Shown: one piece after another, positions 1 through 8,993 of the stretch
Position numbering within the stretch: the first letter of the stretch is position 1
Layout of the letters: each line of letters starts with the position of its first letter
From: Anaerolineae bacterium
Lineage (GTDB): Bacteria > Chloroflexota > Anaerolineae > JAFGEY01
Reading direction: 5' to 3'
Assembly (NCBI GenBank): GCA_016783145.1
Contig: JADHXD010000039.1
Coordinates: forward strand, 1-36,831
Length of the DNA stretch: 36,831 bases
Notes under the pieces: generated by a model
What the model was told of the DNA's origin: nothing
Databases searched by the model: none
What the model saw: only the letters and a program-made list of their open reading frames with translations
Position numbers and translations under genes: made by a program

Positions 1-2865
1 AGGCGGTGCGTCTCCCTGCACCTCGATCTCGTAGCGGTCCACCACCACTTCCCCAGGCACCCACAACGTGGTGGGATAGCGCCCAGACATTGGGGGGTTA
101 TCCTGCTGCCCGCGCATCTGCTCCCCCTCGTCCAGCAGGTGGGTGAACACCGTGTACGAGGTGTCCATCTCGCTCAGGCAGCGCCAGACCAAAGTCAGGT
201 GAAGCGTCTCTCCCGGGCGGCCCTCCTCCCGGTCCACGTCATAGCCCAGCAGTTCGACACGCTCTCCCAGCCTCGCTCCCACCGGGCGTATCCCCTCCGG
301 GGGCTCCCACAGCCGGTCGCTGGCGTGCACGTGGATCGCCGACAGCGACAGCGCATCCTGCCCGTCGGAGGTGGGCAGGGGCGTGCCGTCCGCTCGGAGC
401 AGCGCCAAGCGCAGGTCATAGTCACCCGCCCCTGCGTCCGTGGGCAGGCGGAGCGCGTAGCGGTCGCGGACGAACTCGGGAGGCTGCCACTGGCTGAAGG
501 GGTAGCGCCCGTGCACCGGGTCTCCCTCCCACAGGGGGATGCGCCCGCCGGCTCCTTCCAGCCACAGGGAGAGCATCGTGCCCGGCTCGATCACCTCCTC
601 AGCTTGCCAGTAGAGGGAGAGGGCCAAGGTCTCTCCCGGGCGCAGGTCGCCCCGGTCGCGGTCGTGACCGAGAAGGGTCAGCCCCGGGCCGTAGGTCGCC
701 CGCGCCGGCTGCTGGATGGGAGGGAGCTCGTCGGGGGGTCGGTCGGCGCGGCGCAGGTCAAAGCCGTCGAGATGGATCGTCGTGCCCGCCAACCCCCCGT
801 TCTCGTTGAGGAGGGGCAGGCGCGCGTCCAGGGAGGGAGAGAACACGCCCACGTCGAGCGCGTACGGCCCCGGAGGGGCGCCCTGCCAGATGGGGAAGCG
901 GGAGCGAAGAGCCATCACCTCCCCCCGCCTCCACTGGATGGACGGATACGTGAAAAAGGTCTCTCCTCCCCACTGAAAACCGAGGTCATCCACCAGGTGC
1001 GCAAAGAACGTGAAATCGTCACGGTCGCCATCCCTCAGCGCCTGCCAGTAGAGGGTGACATCCAGCGTTCCCCCAGAGGCCAGAGGCCCGTTGAGGTCAT
1101 AGCCCAGAAAACGCAGCACGTTCCCAAGGTTGGCCTCTGCCCCCGTGCTGGGCTGCGGAACGGGCACCCCCCCTGGAGGAAAGCTGTAGGCCCGAAAGGC
1201 TACCTCGCCATCCGGGGTCCGCCCCACTTGTGCAGGTGTGCCAAGGAATCGATCCAGGACATCTTCCGCCGGCATCGCTTCGTGGGTAAACACATACCAG
1301 GTCTCCCTCTCACTGCCCGCTGGAAAGACCAGCACATCCGGGCCGACCAACCACTTGATGTCCGGATACCGGCGGGACAGCACTGCCACGGTCGGATGGC
1401 GGTAGTGCTCGGCGGCAAAGTAGAGATCTGCCTCAGGAGGCAGGCGGTCGTCCACGTATTCAGAGGCTTCAACCAGGTAGCCAGAAGCCGCATAGTAGCC
1501 CGGCACAGAAGGTCCCCAAAGGACAAAGCACTGGATAGAGGTGACTATCCCCGTCGCCACCAGGAGGGCGCCGACGAGCGCACTGGCGATGCGCCTTGCT
1601 GTGGGCCGCGCGAGCCACCTCCCGAGCAGTCTCCGCAGGGCCGAGGCGCCCTCGGTCAGCCCAAGCGCGGGCCAGTAAAAGAGCGCCGGCATCACACCGA
1701 TCGCACGCAGGCTGAGGCTGACCTCCACACCCCCGCCGCCCAGGATCGAGGGCAGGAGCATCACAGGCAGCCAGACGACCAAGACAAAGTAGGTCGTGCG
1801 CTGGGTGAGGGTGATCCTGGCGGCTGATGCGAACAGCCGCCAAAGCCCGATCGCCAACCCGACATAGAAGAACACGCCTAAGGGAAACCACAGCGCCGGC
1901 GCACCGGCGACGTTGAACCGCCAGTTCAGGTCACCGCGGACGGTAAACATGCCAAAGGAGACCCTGACCGCGCGCCAAAACGCGGCCCACGGATCGGCTC
2001 CACCTACCTCTGGAGAGAACACCGAGACCTGTCCCATCCGCGTGGCAAAGAACTCGGGGTTGCGCAGGTAGAACGCGCCCAGTGGGGCAAAGACCACCGC
2101 TGCCACGAGCAGCAAGACACCGAACTGGGCCAGCCGTGGGAGGCGCGAGCGCAGGGCCGACGGCGTTTCCGCGCCCGGTCGCCGAGGGGGCCAAAAGACC
2201 ACGATCCACAGAAAGGTCAGCGCCAACAGGATCGGAAAGGCGCGGACGGCGAGGTATGTGTAGGCGGACAGTCCGCACCACACGCCGGCCCAGACCCAAT
2301 CGAGAAGAGGTCCCCTCGTTCCCCCAGCGGTGTTTGGATGGCGCAGGCCGCGATAGACAAACAACAGGGTCAACGCCTGAAGCGGCGGCTGCACGTGGGC
2401 GCGGTAGCCCAACCTGCTGACGGTGATCGCCCACAGGTTCACCGCCTGGATCGCGGCGGCGATCAGGGCGATCCACCTTCCGTGCCCGTTCGCTTCCTCA
2501 GCAAACAGCTCGCGAGCGGTGCGGTAGGCGATGGCGATGCTTGCTGTGCCGATCAATGCCGATGCCACACGTACAGCGATCGGTGGATGCCCCATCAAAC
2601 GGATGACGACGGCTGCCAGGTAAAAGTACAGCACCTCCTTGCCCGTGTACCCGCGGATAAAGACCGGCCGCGCACCCTGGGCGATCTCGTTCGAGAGGAT
2701 CATGTTCGCCGCTTCGTCATAGTGCACGCCCAGCGGAGTGCGGCCCAGATCGTAGACGCGCAGGAAAAAGGCAACCAGCAGGATCAGCGTGAGCGCGGAG
2801 AGCATCCCGCCGTGTGTCCGGACTTGACCGTCCTTCGGTTGTATGCTCGCAGCGTGATCAGACAT
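1..2865 (-). CDS. GT-C fold membrane glycosyltransferase (ArnT/PMT_2-like) with C-terminal beta modules, 3' end cut by window
   Basis: This frame is open from ATG at 2865 to base 1 (955 codons, no stop), so the C-terminus lies outside the window. Residues about 22-410 are strongly hydrophobic and form many membrane segments. The first luminal loop carries an acidic pair, D50-E51 (HYDEAAN), the hallmark of PMT/ArnT-type transferases that take sugar from a polyprenyl-phosphate carrier outside the membrane. After the membrane part come at least three copies of a beta-rich module, starting near residues 585, 725 and 868, each with the pattern LLGYD... LYWQA ...W..GE.V.DRY. The gene is the last visible member of the minus-strand glycosylation unit and starts 18 bases after the previous stop. 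The donor and acceptor cannot be read from the sequence. The GT-C call is firm and the substrate is unknown. Confidence 0.8.
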   Translation of the reverse strand, partial: MSDHAASIQPKDGQVRTHGGMLSALTLILLVAFFLRVYDLGRTPLGVHYDEAANMILSNEIAQGARPVFIRGYTGKEVLYFYLAAVVIRLMGHPPIAVRVASALIGTASIAIAYRTARELFAEEANGHGRWIALIAAAIQAVNLWAITVSRLGYRAHVQPPLQALTLLFVYRGLRHPNTAGGTRGPLLDWVWAGVWCGLSAYTYLAVRAFPILLALTFLWIVVFWPPRRPGAETPSALRSRLPRLAQFGVLLLVAAVVFAPLGAFYLRNPEFFATRMGQVSVFSPEVGGADPWAAFWRAVRVSFGMFTVRGDLNWRFNVAGAPALWFPLGVFFYVGLAIGLWRLFASAARITLTQRTTYFVLVVWLPVMLLPSILGGGGVEVSLSLRAIGVMPALFYWPALGLTEGASALRRLLGRWLARPTARRIASALVGALLVATGIVTSIQCFVLWGPSVPGYYAASGYLVEASEYVDDRLPPEADLYFAAEHYRHPTVAVLSRRYPDIKWLVGPDVLVFPAGSERETWYVFTHEAMPAEDVLDRFLGTPAQVGRTPDGEVAFRAYSFPPGGVPVPQPSTGAEANLGNVLRFLGYDLNGPLASGGTLDVTLYWQALRDGDRDDFTFFAHLVDDLGFQWGGETFFTYPSIQWRRGEVMALRSRFPIWQGAPPGPYALDVGVFSPSLDARLPLLNENGGLAGTTIHLDGFDLRRADRPPDELPPIQQPARATYGPGLTLLGHDRDRGDLRPGETLALSLYWQAEEVIEPGTMLSLWLEGAGGRIPLWEGDPVHGRYPFSQWQPPEFVRDRYALRLPTDAGAGDYDLRLALLRADGTPLPTSDGQDALSLSAIHVHASDRLWEPPEGIRPVGARLGERVELLGYDVDREEGRPGETLHLTLVWRCLSEMDTSYTVFTHLLDEGEQMRGQQDNPPMSGRYPTTLWVPGEVVVDRYEIEVQGDAPP

Positions 2866-2883
2866 AGGTCCCCTGGCGTGCGT

Positions 2884-4818
2884 TCAGCTTCCGCCCCTCT
2901 CAACGACCTGGATCGTGCCCAGGTCGATCGTCTGCGCATCCTGCCCTGAGATGGACAGGCGCTCGCCAGTCGGAAGGTAGTAGATGCCCATCGTAGCACG
3001 ATAGGTGCCGGTGCGGAGTGGCTCGAATATGACCAGCGAGTAGCTGTCGTCAAAGTGCTGACCCGGTTCCCAGCAAGTGGTAGGCCACCCGCCCTGCAAG
3101 GGCATCGCATCGCCTTGAGCGACGAGCTTGCCCCCTCCATCGTGCAGGTGGATAAAGACCGTGTAGGCCCGGGTGAGCTGCCGGGAGGTCGTCCAGGTCG
3201 TACCGATGATCACGGGCTGCCCGTCGACCGCGGTCTCCGGCACTCGAGCGGACTCCAGGGAGATGCCCCCCTCCCAAGTGGCAAGCCAGGTTTCAGGATC
3301 GATGACCTCAGCAGCCTCCGGAGGGGGTGCTGGAGGGTCGGTGAGATCGGTCCCAATGTAGCGGATAAAGACATTGTTCACGAACAAGTGCAGGGCCAGC
3401 AGGGAAAGCAGACTGACGTAGACGAACCGGCGCTGCGAAAGTCGTCCCACGGCAACGAGCATGGGCAAGGGCACCAGAAACGCCCAGACGCGTGCCACTT
3501 CGCCTCGTGCTGCCCCGGAGAGGTCCAAAACCAGCAGGCCCAGGAGGAAGGTGATCGCCAGCAGGTCAACCGGCCTGCGGCGGACCCAGGTTTCACGGAG
3601 GGCCATTCCGGTGCAGACCGCCCAGAAGACCATGACGGGAATGCTCACCGAGGACACGAAAAAGTCATAGAGGTGAAACAGGATCCAGAACCATCCAACG
3701 CGGTTCATCTCCAGGTGCTTGCCCAGGCCCTTGCGCCACACGGCGAAAACGTCGAGGTCGTAGCGCTGCCAGACCACGACCCACAGAGTGGCAAATCCGA
3801 GGACAAAGAGAAAGGCTCCCCAGAACAACCACCCCCACCGTGGCCGAGATGCAGTGGCCCCCAGCCAGACCAGCGCATACACCCCCAAGAAGGTGACGAT
3901 GCCCACATTGCCAAAGCTCAAGAACGAGCCAAAAGAGATCACTCCCCCGGCCAGGTAGAAAAAGATCGCTTTGTGCCGGCTCAGGCCATAGTGAAAGAGC
4001 AGGAGGGCGACGACCGCGAACAAGGCATAGAGCGTGGTCCAAAACGGGATCCACAGGGCAATGCCGGGCATCAACGGCCACAGAAGCACAGCGCGGACAG
4101 CGGCGGCGGGATCGTACATCTCTCGCCCCAGCAGGTACAGAGGCCAGGGCACCAGGCCCAGCACAAAGGGCAGGACCATCTGGATCGTCGCGCTGGCGAT
4201 GGCTCCATCGGGTAGGTTCATCAAGGATGTGTTGTGACACTGGTATGGGCGATAGATCTCGTTGAGCCATCCAGTCAAGCGGGGGGTCGCGTCAAAGAAC
4301 TGGCGGGCGAAGGAAAAAAGCAGAGGCAGCCCGGGTGGGTGACGCTCCGGGTGGGTGGGGTACCAGGTCAACATGCGATCGGGAAAGTAGCGGACAAAGT
4401 CATACCGGTCCATCACGACCGCACCCACGTTGAAGAAACCGTTGGCATTCTCGGACGCAGTGCGATAAAAGAGCTGCGAACGCGGGTCGGGGTGATCCAT
4501 GTACAGCAAGGCCAGTTGGACCGCAGGCGTCATCAAGGCAGAGACGGCGATCGCCAGGACGATCTTGCGCCGGGTCAAGCGTCTCCCCGGGACATCCTCT
4601 TTTCTGAGGAGCAGCCACCAGGCCACAGGCACATAGAGCACCAGGAGGAGGGCTGGTAGCCAGAGCCGTTCAAACGTTCCGGGAATGGCGTAGGGCCAGC
4701 GCCAAAAGTCAGGCCCCCGCAGCCAGGGCGCGGTGTTCGTGGCCAAGGGCACCAGAAAGGCAACCGTCAGGGTGACGCTCACGATGACCAAAGTGATGCG
4801 GCTCTTGTCTCTGCTCAT
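2884..4818 (-). CDS. GT-C-like polytopic membrane protein with one C-terminal beta module
   Basis: The protein has 644 residues. It starts at ATG 4818 with a GGAAGAGA ribosome site just upstream. About ten or more hydrophobic segments fill residues 10-500. The loop near residues 153-165 has YPTHPERHPPG, the HPPG-type loop often seen in bacterial GT39-like membrane transferases; no clear DE pair is present in the first loop. Residues from about 545 form one beta module (TVFIHLHDGGG, then TTCWEPGQHFDD) like those on the neighbouring proteins. It lies between two larger GT-C genes in the same transcription unit, so envelope glycan assembly is the likely role. A non-catalytic membrane partner cannot be excluded. 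Confidence 0.7.
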   Translation of the reverse strand: MSRDKSRITLVIVSVTLTVAFLVPLATNTAPWLRGPDFWRWPYAIPGTFERLWLPALLLVLYVPVAWWLLLRKEDVPGRRLTRRKIVLAIAVSALMTPAVQLALLYMDHPDPRSQLFYRTASENANGFFNVGAVVMDRYDFVRYFPDRMLTWYPTHPERHPPGLPLLFSFARQFFDATPRLTGWLNEIYRPYQCHNTSLMNLPDGAIASATIQMVLPFVLGLVPWPLYLLGREMYDPAAAVRAVLLWPLMPGIALWIPFWTTLYALFAVVALLLFHYGLSRHKAIFFYLAGGVISFGSFLSFGNVGIVTFLGVYALVWLGATASRPRWGWLFWGAFLFVLGFATLWVVVWQRYDLDVFAVWRKGLGKHLEMNRVGWFWILFHLYDFFVSSVSIPVMVFWAVCTGMALRETWVRRRPVDLLAITFLLGLLVLDLSGAARGEVARVWAFLVPLPMLVAVGRLSQRRFVYVSLLSLLALHLFVNNVFIRYIGTDLTDPPAPPPEAAEVIDPETWLATWEGGISLESARVPETAVDGQPVIIGTTWTTSRQLTRAYTVFIHLHDGGGKLVAQGDAMPLQGGWPTTCWEPGQHFDDSYSLVIFEPLRTGTYRATMGIYYLPTGERLSISGQDAQTIDLGTIQVVERGGS

Positions 4819-4896
4819 GTTCTCTTCCAGTCTGCTCAGGCCCGATGCCTATGCTTCGCGCCGGCTGTGAGTAGGGGCAACCGGACAAAGGGAGGA

Positions 4897-7800
4897 TCAC
4901 TCCACGACGACCTCTGCCAGCACCACGTGATCGCCAGCCGTGTCCCCGGAGAGGGCCAGCCGCTGCAGCGTTCCCTCGTCGTACAACCCGGCGATGAGCC
5001 GGTACGTTCCCTGGGGCGCGTCAGCGGGAATGGAAAGCGCGTACCGATCGACGATCACTTCCCCGGTCACCCATCCCGTCGTCGGGCGACTCCAGCCAAC
5101 GGGCACCGAGTCAACCTGGGAAAGCACCCCCTGCCGACCTACCAACTGCACAAAGGCTTTGTAGCTGACAGTCATCTCTCGCTGCGCCTGCCAGTACAGA
5201 GTGACGGGAAGGGCCTCCCCGCGTGCCGCGCGCGCCTGGCCTTCTGAGGCAGGCAGGTCAACTCCCAGCAGGGTGACCTGGTCCCCCAGGCCGACCTCAA
5301 GCCTGTGCGCTACGCCGGACGGGAGGACAAAGATCCGCTCCGTCGGTTCGACGGTCAGCTCACCGATCGCGACCGGTGCCGCGATCGCGTCTCCCTGGCG
5401 ATCGACCACCCTCGCCTCAAGGGCATACGTCCCCGCATCTACGGCTGCCGGAATCCGCAGGCGGTGTGTGCTGCGCACGACCTCAGCCACCTCCCAACAG
5501 GTCGTGGGGTGTTCGGCTCGCCCCATAGGCAGTCCACTTCCAAGGGACACAGTGCGCTCTCCGGCGACGAGCGACAGGTCTATCCAGAGATCCACCGCCA
5601 GAGGCTGCACTGCCTGCCAGAACAGGGTCACATCGATCGCATCCCCCGCCTGGGCTGAACGGTCTTCGAGGGCACTTCCCAGGAGCCGGAGTCCGCCCAC
5701 CACATCCAGGTCCAGGGGAAGGGTGATCCCGAGCGTGGCTGTGTCCGGTGGCGCGCTCGGGCGGACAACCTGCACCGGACCAATGCGTGCCGAGAGTCCG
5801 GTGATCCGTCCGCTCTCATCCAGCACGTTCAGTCCGCGCCACGTGCCATACTCGAAAACCGACACCTCGATCCAGTATGTGCCCGGTGGGGTCCCCGGCA
5901 GCGTGTACGCCAGGTAGGCCCAGTGCCCATAGGCATCCGTGGGCCAGATCGTGGTCGGTGGAGGCGGACGAAAGCCTTCGGGCGCCCCGTTGTCCGGGAG
6001 GCTCCATAGCCCTCCGCTCTCATCGACCAGGCGGGCGTAGGCCATGTAGACCCCCTCTATCTTTTGGCGCGCGCTGAGATAGAGATCGACACGCAGAGGC
6101 TGGCCTGAGACCACAGGACGCGCGGGCAGGTCGTAGCCGTGCAGGGCAAAGGCGTCCCCAAAGTTGACCGCTGTCGCTACCTGGACGCCGGGCACGTGCG
6201 TTCCGTCAAAGCGGCGTGCCCGGAAGAGGTTTTCCGTCCGGTCGACGATGCCCTCCTTGACGCCCAGGATCACCAGGGCCAGGATGGCGATGAACGCCCA
6301 GTGTGTGCCGCTCTTCCATCCTCCCCGCCCGGGACCAGACAAGCCCTCTGCAGCGCGGAGAGACTCCTTGGACGAGCCCAGGTCCTCCTCCGCCGCACGC
6401 CCCTTTCCTTGCCGACCGCCGAGGACCACCGAGACAAGAGCCAGGGCCGCCCCGAGGGTGATCGTGGTGCCGATCGCGCGCAGCGGGGTGGGCACGGGCC
6501 GAACGACGACGCGATGCCTTCCGGCGGGCACGTCAAACGCCAGCAAGCCGTAGGGCGAGGTAGCGATCTGAGGCACAGGCTGTCCATCGACGGTTACCCG
6601 CCATCCCGGGAAGTAGAGCTGCTTGTACCGCGCGCGGAATGGGCGCGGCGTATCGATGACCAGGTCAGCACGGGTCAACGTGTACCGCGCAGAGACCAGC
6701 TCGGCATCTTTGGGTAATGAGGAAGCGTCCAGACGAGCGATGATCGGGTCGCGATCGGTGAGCAGCGCCGGATCAGCAGGGTCCGAGGGCAGCCGGGAGC
6801 TCCAGATAGGCAAGTATTCGTTTTTGGCCGTCGTGCCGATCAACCTGCTACTGTACTCCCAACCAACGATCTCGGCCACGCCGATGTCTTCGGGCTGCGG
6901 GAAGGGCGTGGCATAGGTCCAGGGGATCGCCGTGGCGATGAGGAGCACGATGGCGACCCCCGCGCCTATCAAGGCCGGCGAGACAGGCACAGGCCGGTCG
7001 GACAGGGCGCCCACCGCCATCCCAGCGACCAGGCTACCCGCCAGTGAGGCAATGCCCAGGTACCGCCAGGGAATCAGCGCGAAATTGAGCAGGGGCACCG
7101 TTCGCCACAGGAAATCCGACGGGGCGACGGTCATAAAGGACGCAAAGGCGGACAGGGCTAGAAAGAACGCCCATTCGCCTCTTCTCTCCCCCGCTCGCGT
7201 GGAGGAGGGAGAAGAGCGGACGCGGATTCTGCTCCCTACGCGCAACAGGATCCCGGTGGCGATCGTGATCAGCATGCCCCAGCTCAGGCTGCGTGGCGGG
7301 TAGGGGTTGAGCAGCGCGAGATCCAGTTGGGGAGGCGGGGAAAGCAGCTCCCTGGCGCTCAAGAAAAAGGTGCGATAGTCCACCAGCTCGGTGGAGAAGC
7401 GGGTCCAGTGCCGTTCAAAGAACGCAGGCAGCCAAAAGAAGGCACTCAAAGCCAGACCGATGGCGATCATCGCGCCCAATCGCCACGCATCGCGCCAGGA
7501 ACGCCCACCTCTCCACCATAACAGCAGCACGTAGAGGCCGAGGACAGGAGACCCGAGCAGGGCATAGACATTGTGCGTCCAGACCAGCGCGGCATAGAAC
7601 AGCGCACAGGGCACGATGTCGCGCCAGCGGTGACGGATTACCGCTCGCCGTCCCGTCCACAGCACAAATGGCAACAGGGCCAGCGCCCACATTTCTGCCA
7701 GATTGCCGCGATAGGCACTGTCGTAGAACTGGTACGGCGCATACATGTAGGCCGTGGCAGCCACAAGTCCAGCCTTGCTCCCTGCCACATCCCGGGCCAG

Positions 7801-8166
7801 CAGGTAGGCCCCCCATCCGGACGCAAAGAACGCGGTCACGATCGCCGCGGCGATCGCCCCTGGGTAGTCCAGGCCGACCAGGTGCCACAGCTCGGCGATG
7901 TAGGATGAAAGCGAAGCATAGTAGTTGAAGAACGGATAGCCATAGCCGTGCGCAAAGTCGGGTGCCCAGCGCAGGGGAAGCACGCCGTGCCGCAGACAGC
8001 GATCGATCTCGGCCAGGCGGAACAGGTGCAGCGCGCCATCGTCGGTGCTGGGCAGAGACTGGGTGAGAAAAGGCCACACCGCGACCAGGCCAATCAACGG
8101 AATGAGCAGCAGTGCCCGGTCGAATCGATCCGCCCAGTTCGTCGCGCGGGCGCGCAGGCCACTCAT
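4897..8166 (-). CDS. PTPS-related (YfhO-like) GT-C membrane protein with three C-terminal beta modules
   Basis: The protein has 1089 residues. The N-terminal region matches the family named '6-pyruvoyl-tetrahydropterin synthase related, membrane protein' (not a pterin enzyme). It shows PSTDDGALHLFRLAEID around residues 39-55, then an aromatic-rich loop (HGYGYPFFNYYASL) and many membrane segments. A YfhO-like segment follows near 520-580 (LYFPGWRVTVDGQ, then GRHRVVV), then one more membrane segment and three beta modules from about residues 674, 824 and 962. ATG 8166 overlaps the upstream stop as ATGA and has AGGAG eight bases ahead, which points to translational coupling. By family it should move a sugar from a lipid carrier at the outer membrane face. 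The exact reaction is unknown. Confidence 0.78.
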   Translation of the reverse strand: MSGLRARATNWADRFDRALLLIPLIGLVAVWPFLTQSLPSTDDGALHLFRLAEIDRCLRHGVLPLRWAPDFAHGYGYPFFNYYASLSSYIAELWHLVGLDYPGAIAAAIVTAFFASGWGAYLLARDVAGSKAGLVAATAYMYAPYQFYDSAYRGNLAEMWALALLPFVLWTGRRAVIRHRWRDIVPCALFYAALVWTHNVYALLGSPVLGLYVLLLWWRGGRSWRDAWRLGAMIAIGLALSAFFWLPAFFERHWTRFSTELVDYRTFFLSARELLSPPPQLDLALLNPYPPRSLSWGMLITIATGILLRVGSRIRVRSSPSSTRAGERRGEWAFFLALSAFASFMTVAPSDFLWRTVPLLNFALIPWRYLGIASLAGSLVAGMAVGALSDRPVPVSPALIGAGVAIVLLIATAIPWTYATPFPQPEDIGVAEIVGWEYSSRLIGTTAKNEYLPIWSSRLPSDPADPALLTDRDPIIARLDASSLPKDAELVSARYTLTRADLVIDTPRPFRARYKQLYFPGWRVTVDGQPVPQIATSPYGLLAFDVPAGRHRVVVRPVPTPLRAIGTTITLGAALALVSVVLGGRQGKGRAAEEDLGSSKESLRAAEGLSGPGRGGWKSGTHWAFIAILALVILGVKEGIVDRTENLFRARRFDGTHVPGVQVATAVNFGDAFALHGYDLPARPVVSGQPLRVDLYLSARQKIEGVYMAYARLVDESGGLWSLPDNGAPEGFRPPPPTTIWPTDAYGHWAYLAYTLPGTPPGTYWIEVSVFEYGTWRGLNVLDESGRITGLSARIGPVQVVRPSAPPDTATLGITLPLDLDVVGGLRLLGSALEDRSAQAGDAIDVTLFWQAVQPLAVDLWIDLSLVAGERTVSLGSGLPMGRAEHPTTCWEVAEVVRSTHRLRIPAAVDAGTYALEARVVDRQGDAIAAPVAIGELTVEPTERIFVLPSGVAHRLEVGLGDQVTLLGVDLPASEGQARAARGEALPVTLYWQAQREMTVSYKAFVQLVGRQGVLSQVDSVPVGWSRPTTGWVTGEVIVDRYALSIPADAPQGTYRLIAGLYDEGTLQRLALSGDTAGDHVVLAEVVVE

Positions 8167-8930
8167 CGCCCCGCTCCTGGTGGTCGTACGCCGGCGCGCC
8201 AGTCCTTTCTCCCATCGGCGGTTCGCGGCTTGAGGAGCCAGCGAACCCAGAAATGGGCCAGATCGCGCACGCTCTTGAGCACCACGCGGATCCGCGCCCC
8301 GCTGGCGCTCCCTCCGGTCCGAGGAATGTAGCCGATCGTGACCTCAGTCAGCTTGTATCCCATATCCCGCGCTTTGATCAGGACCTCTGCCTGGATGAAG
8401 GCGCTGTCCGGGTACTCGATCTGGATCTCTTGGAGGCAGCGGGTGCGGTACATGCAGATGTATTGGAATTGGCGGATGGGCATCCGGAAAAGCAAACGCA
8501 CCAGGGCGATGTTGATCACCGAGACCGCTTTTCGCCGGAACGACGTGTCCCGACGGTCAGAGCGCAGGCCGACGACGACGTCTGCGTCGCGAGCAGCGCT
8601 CAGGTACTTGGGCAGATCGTCCAGATCCATCGCCAGGTCGCTGGGAATAAAGATCGTGTACTCGCCACGCGCGTTGGTAAAGCCGGTGTGCAGCGCCTGC
8701 CCGATCCCCATGTTCTCCGCGTGGTGGAGGACGCGGACACGCTCGCTGCCCTCAGCCAGCCCATCGGCAAGCCCCGCGGTGGCATCCCTGCTGCCATCGT
8801 CCACGATCAGCAGTTCATAGTCCACCGCCAGCTCGCGCAACTTGCCGATCAGCAGCGCGGTGTTGGCAAGCAGGTCCGGCTCTTCGTTGTATGCCGGCAT
8901 GACCACGGTCAGGTACGATGCCACGGCCAT
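8163..8930 (-). CDS. GT2 family glycosyltransferase, dolichol-phosphate-mannose-synthase-like
   Basis: The cytosolic GT-A enzyme has 255 residues. I use ATG 8930 (MAVASYLTVV) because GGAGAGGA abuts it; the frame stays open upstream only to a TTG. Near the start is PAYNEE, then IVDDGSRD at 42-49, the nucleotide-sugar-binding Asp pair. The loop that usually carries DxD reads PSDLAMDLDD, so the first Asp of DxD is replaced and later Asp residues are present instead. It lacks membrane segments, like the soluble catalytic type of polyprenyl-phosphate sugar synthase. Next to four GT-C transferases it most likely makes the lipid-linked donor they use. The ATGA overlap with the next gene suggests coupled expression. 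Confidence 0.85.
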   Translation of the reverse strand: MAVASYLTVVMPAYNEEPDLLANTALLIGKLRELAVDYELLIVDDGSRDATAGLADGLAEGSERVRVLHHAENMGIGQALHTGFTNARGEYTIFIPSDLAMDLDDLPKYLSAARDADVVVGLRSDRRDTSFRRKAVSVINIALVRLLFRMPIRQFQYICMYRTRCLQEIQIEYPDSAFIQAEVLIKARDMGYKLTEVTIGYIPRTGGSASGARIRVVLKSVRDLAHFWVRWLLKPRTADGRKDWRAGVRPPGAGR

Positions 8931-8993
8931 TCCTCTCCGTGCAAACTCTGCGCTGTCGCGCCCGCAGGGCAAGTCGCCAGGAAGGGGACTGCC

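Noticed and set aside
139..1827. An open frame of 562 codons on the plus strand
   Set aside because: It is antisense to the continuous GT-C frame that runs from 2865 to the window edge; its protein is rich in Arg, Gln and Pro with no domain.
1..2865. Possible frameshifted or broken GT-C gene, because only short minus-strand pieces appear as closed frames
   Set aside because: Reading the minus strand from ATG 2865 gives one uninterrupted frame to base 1. The gene is simply cut by the window edge.
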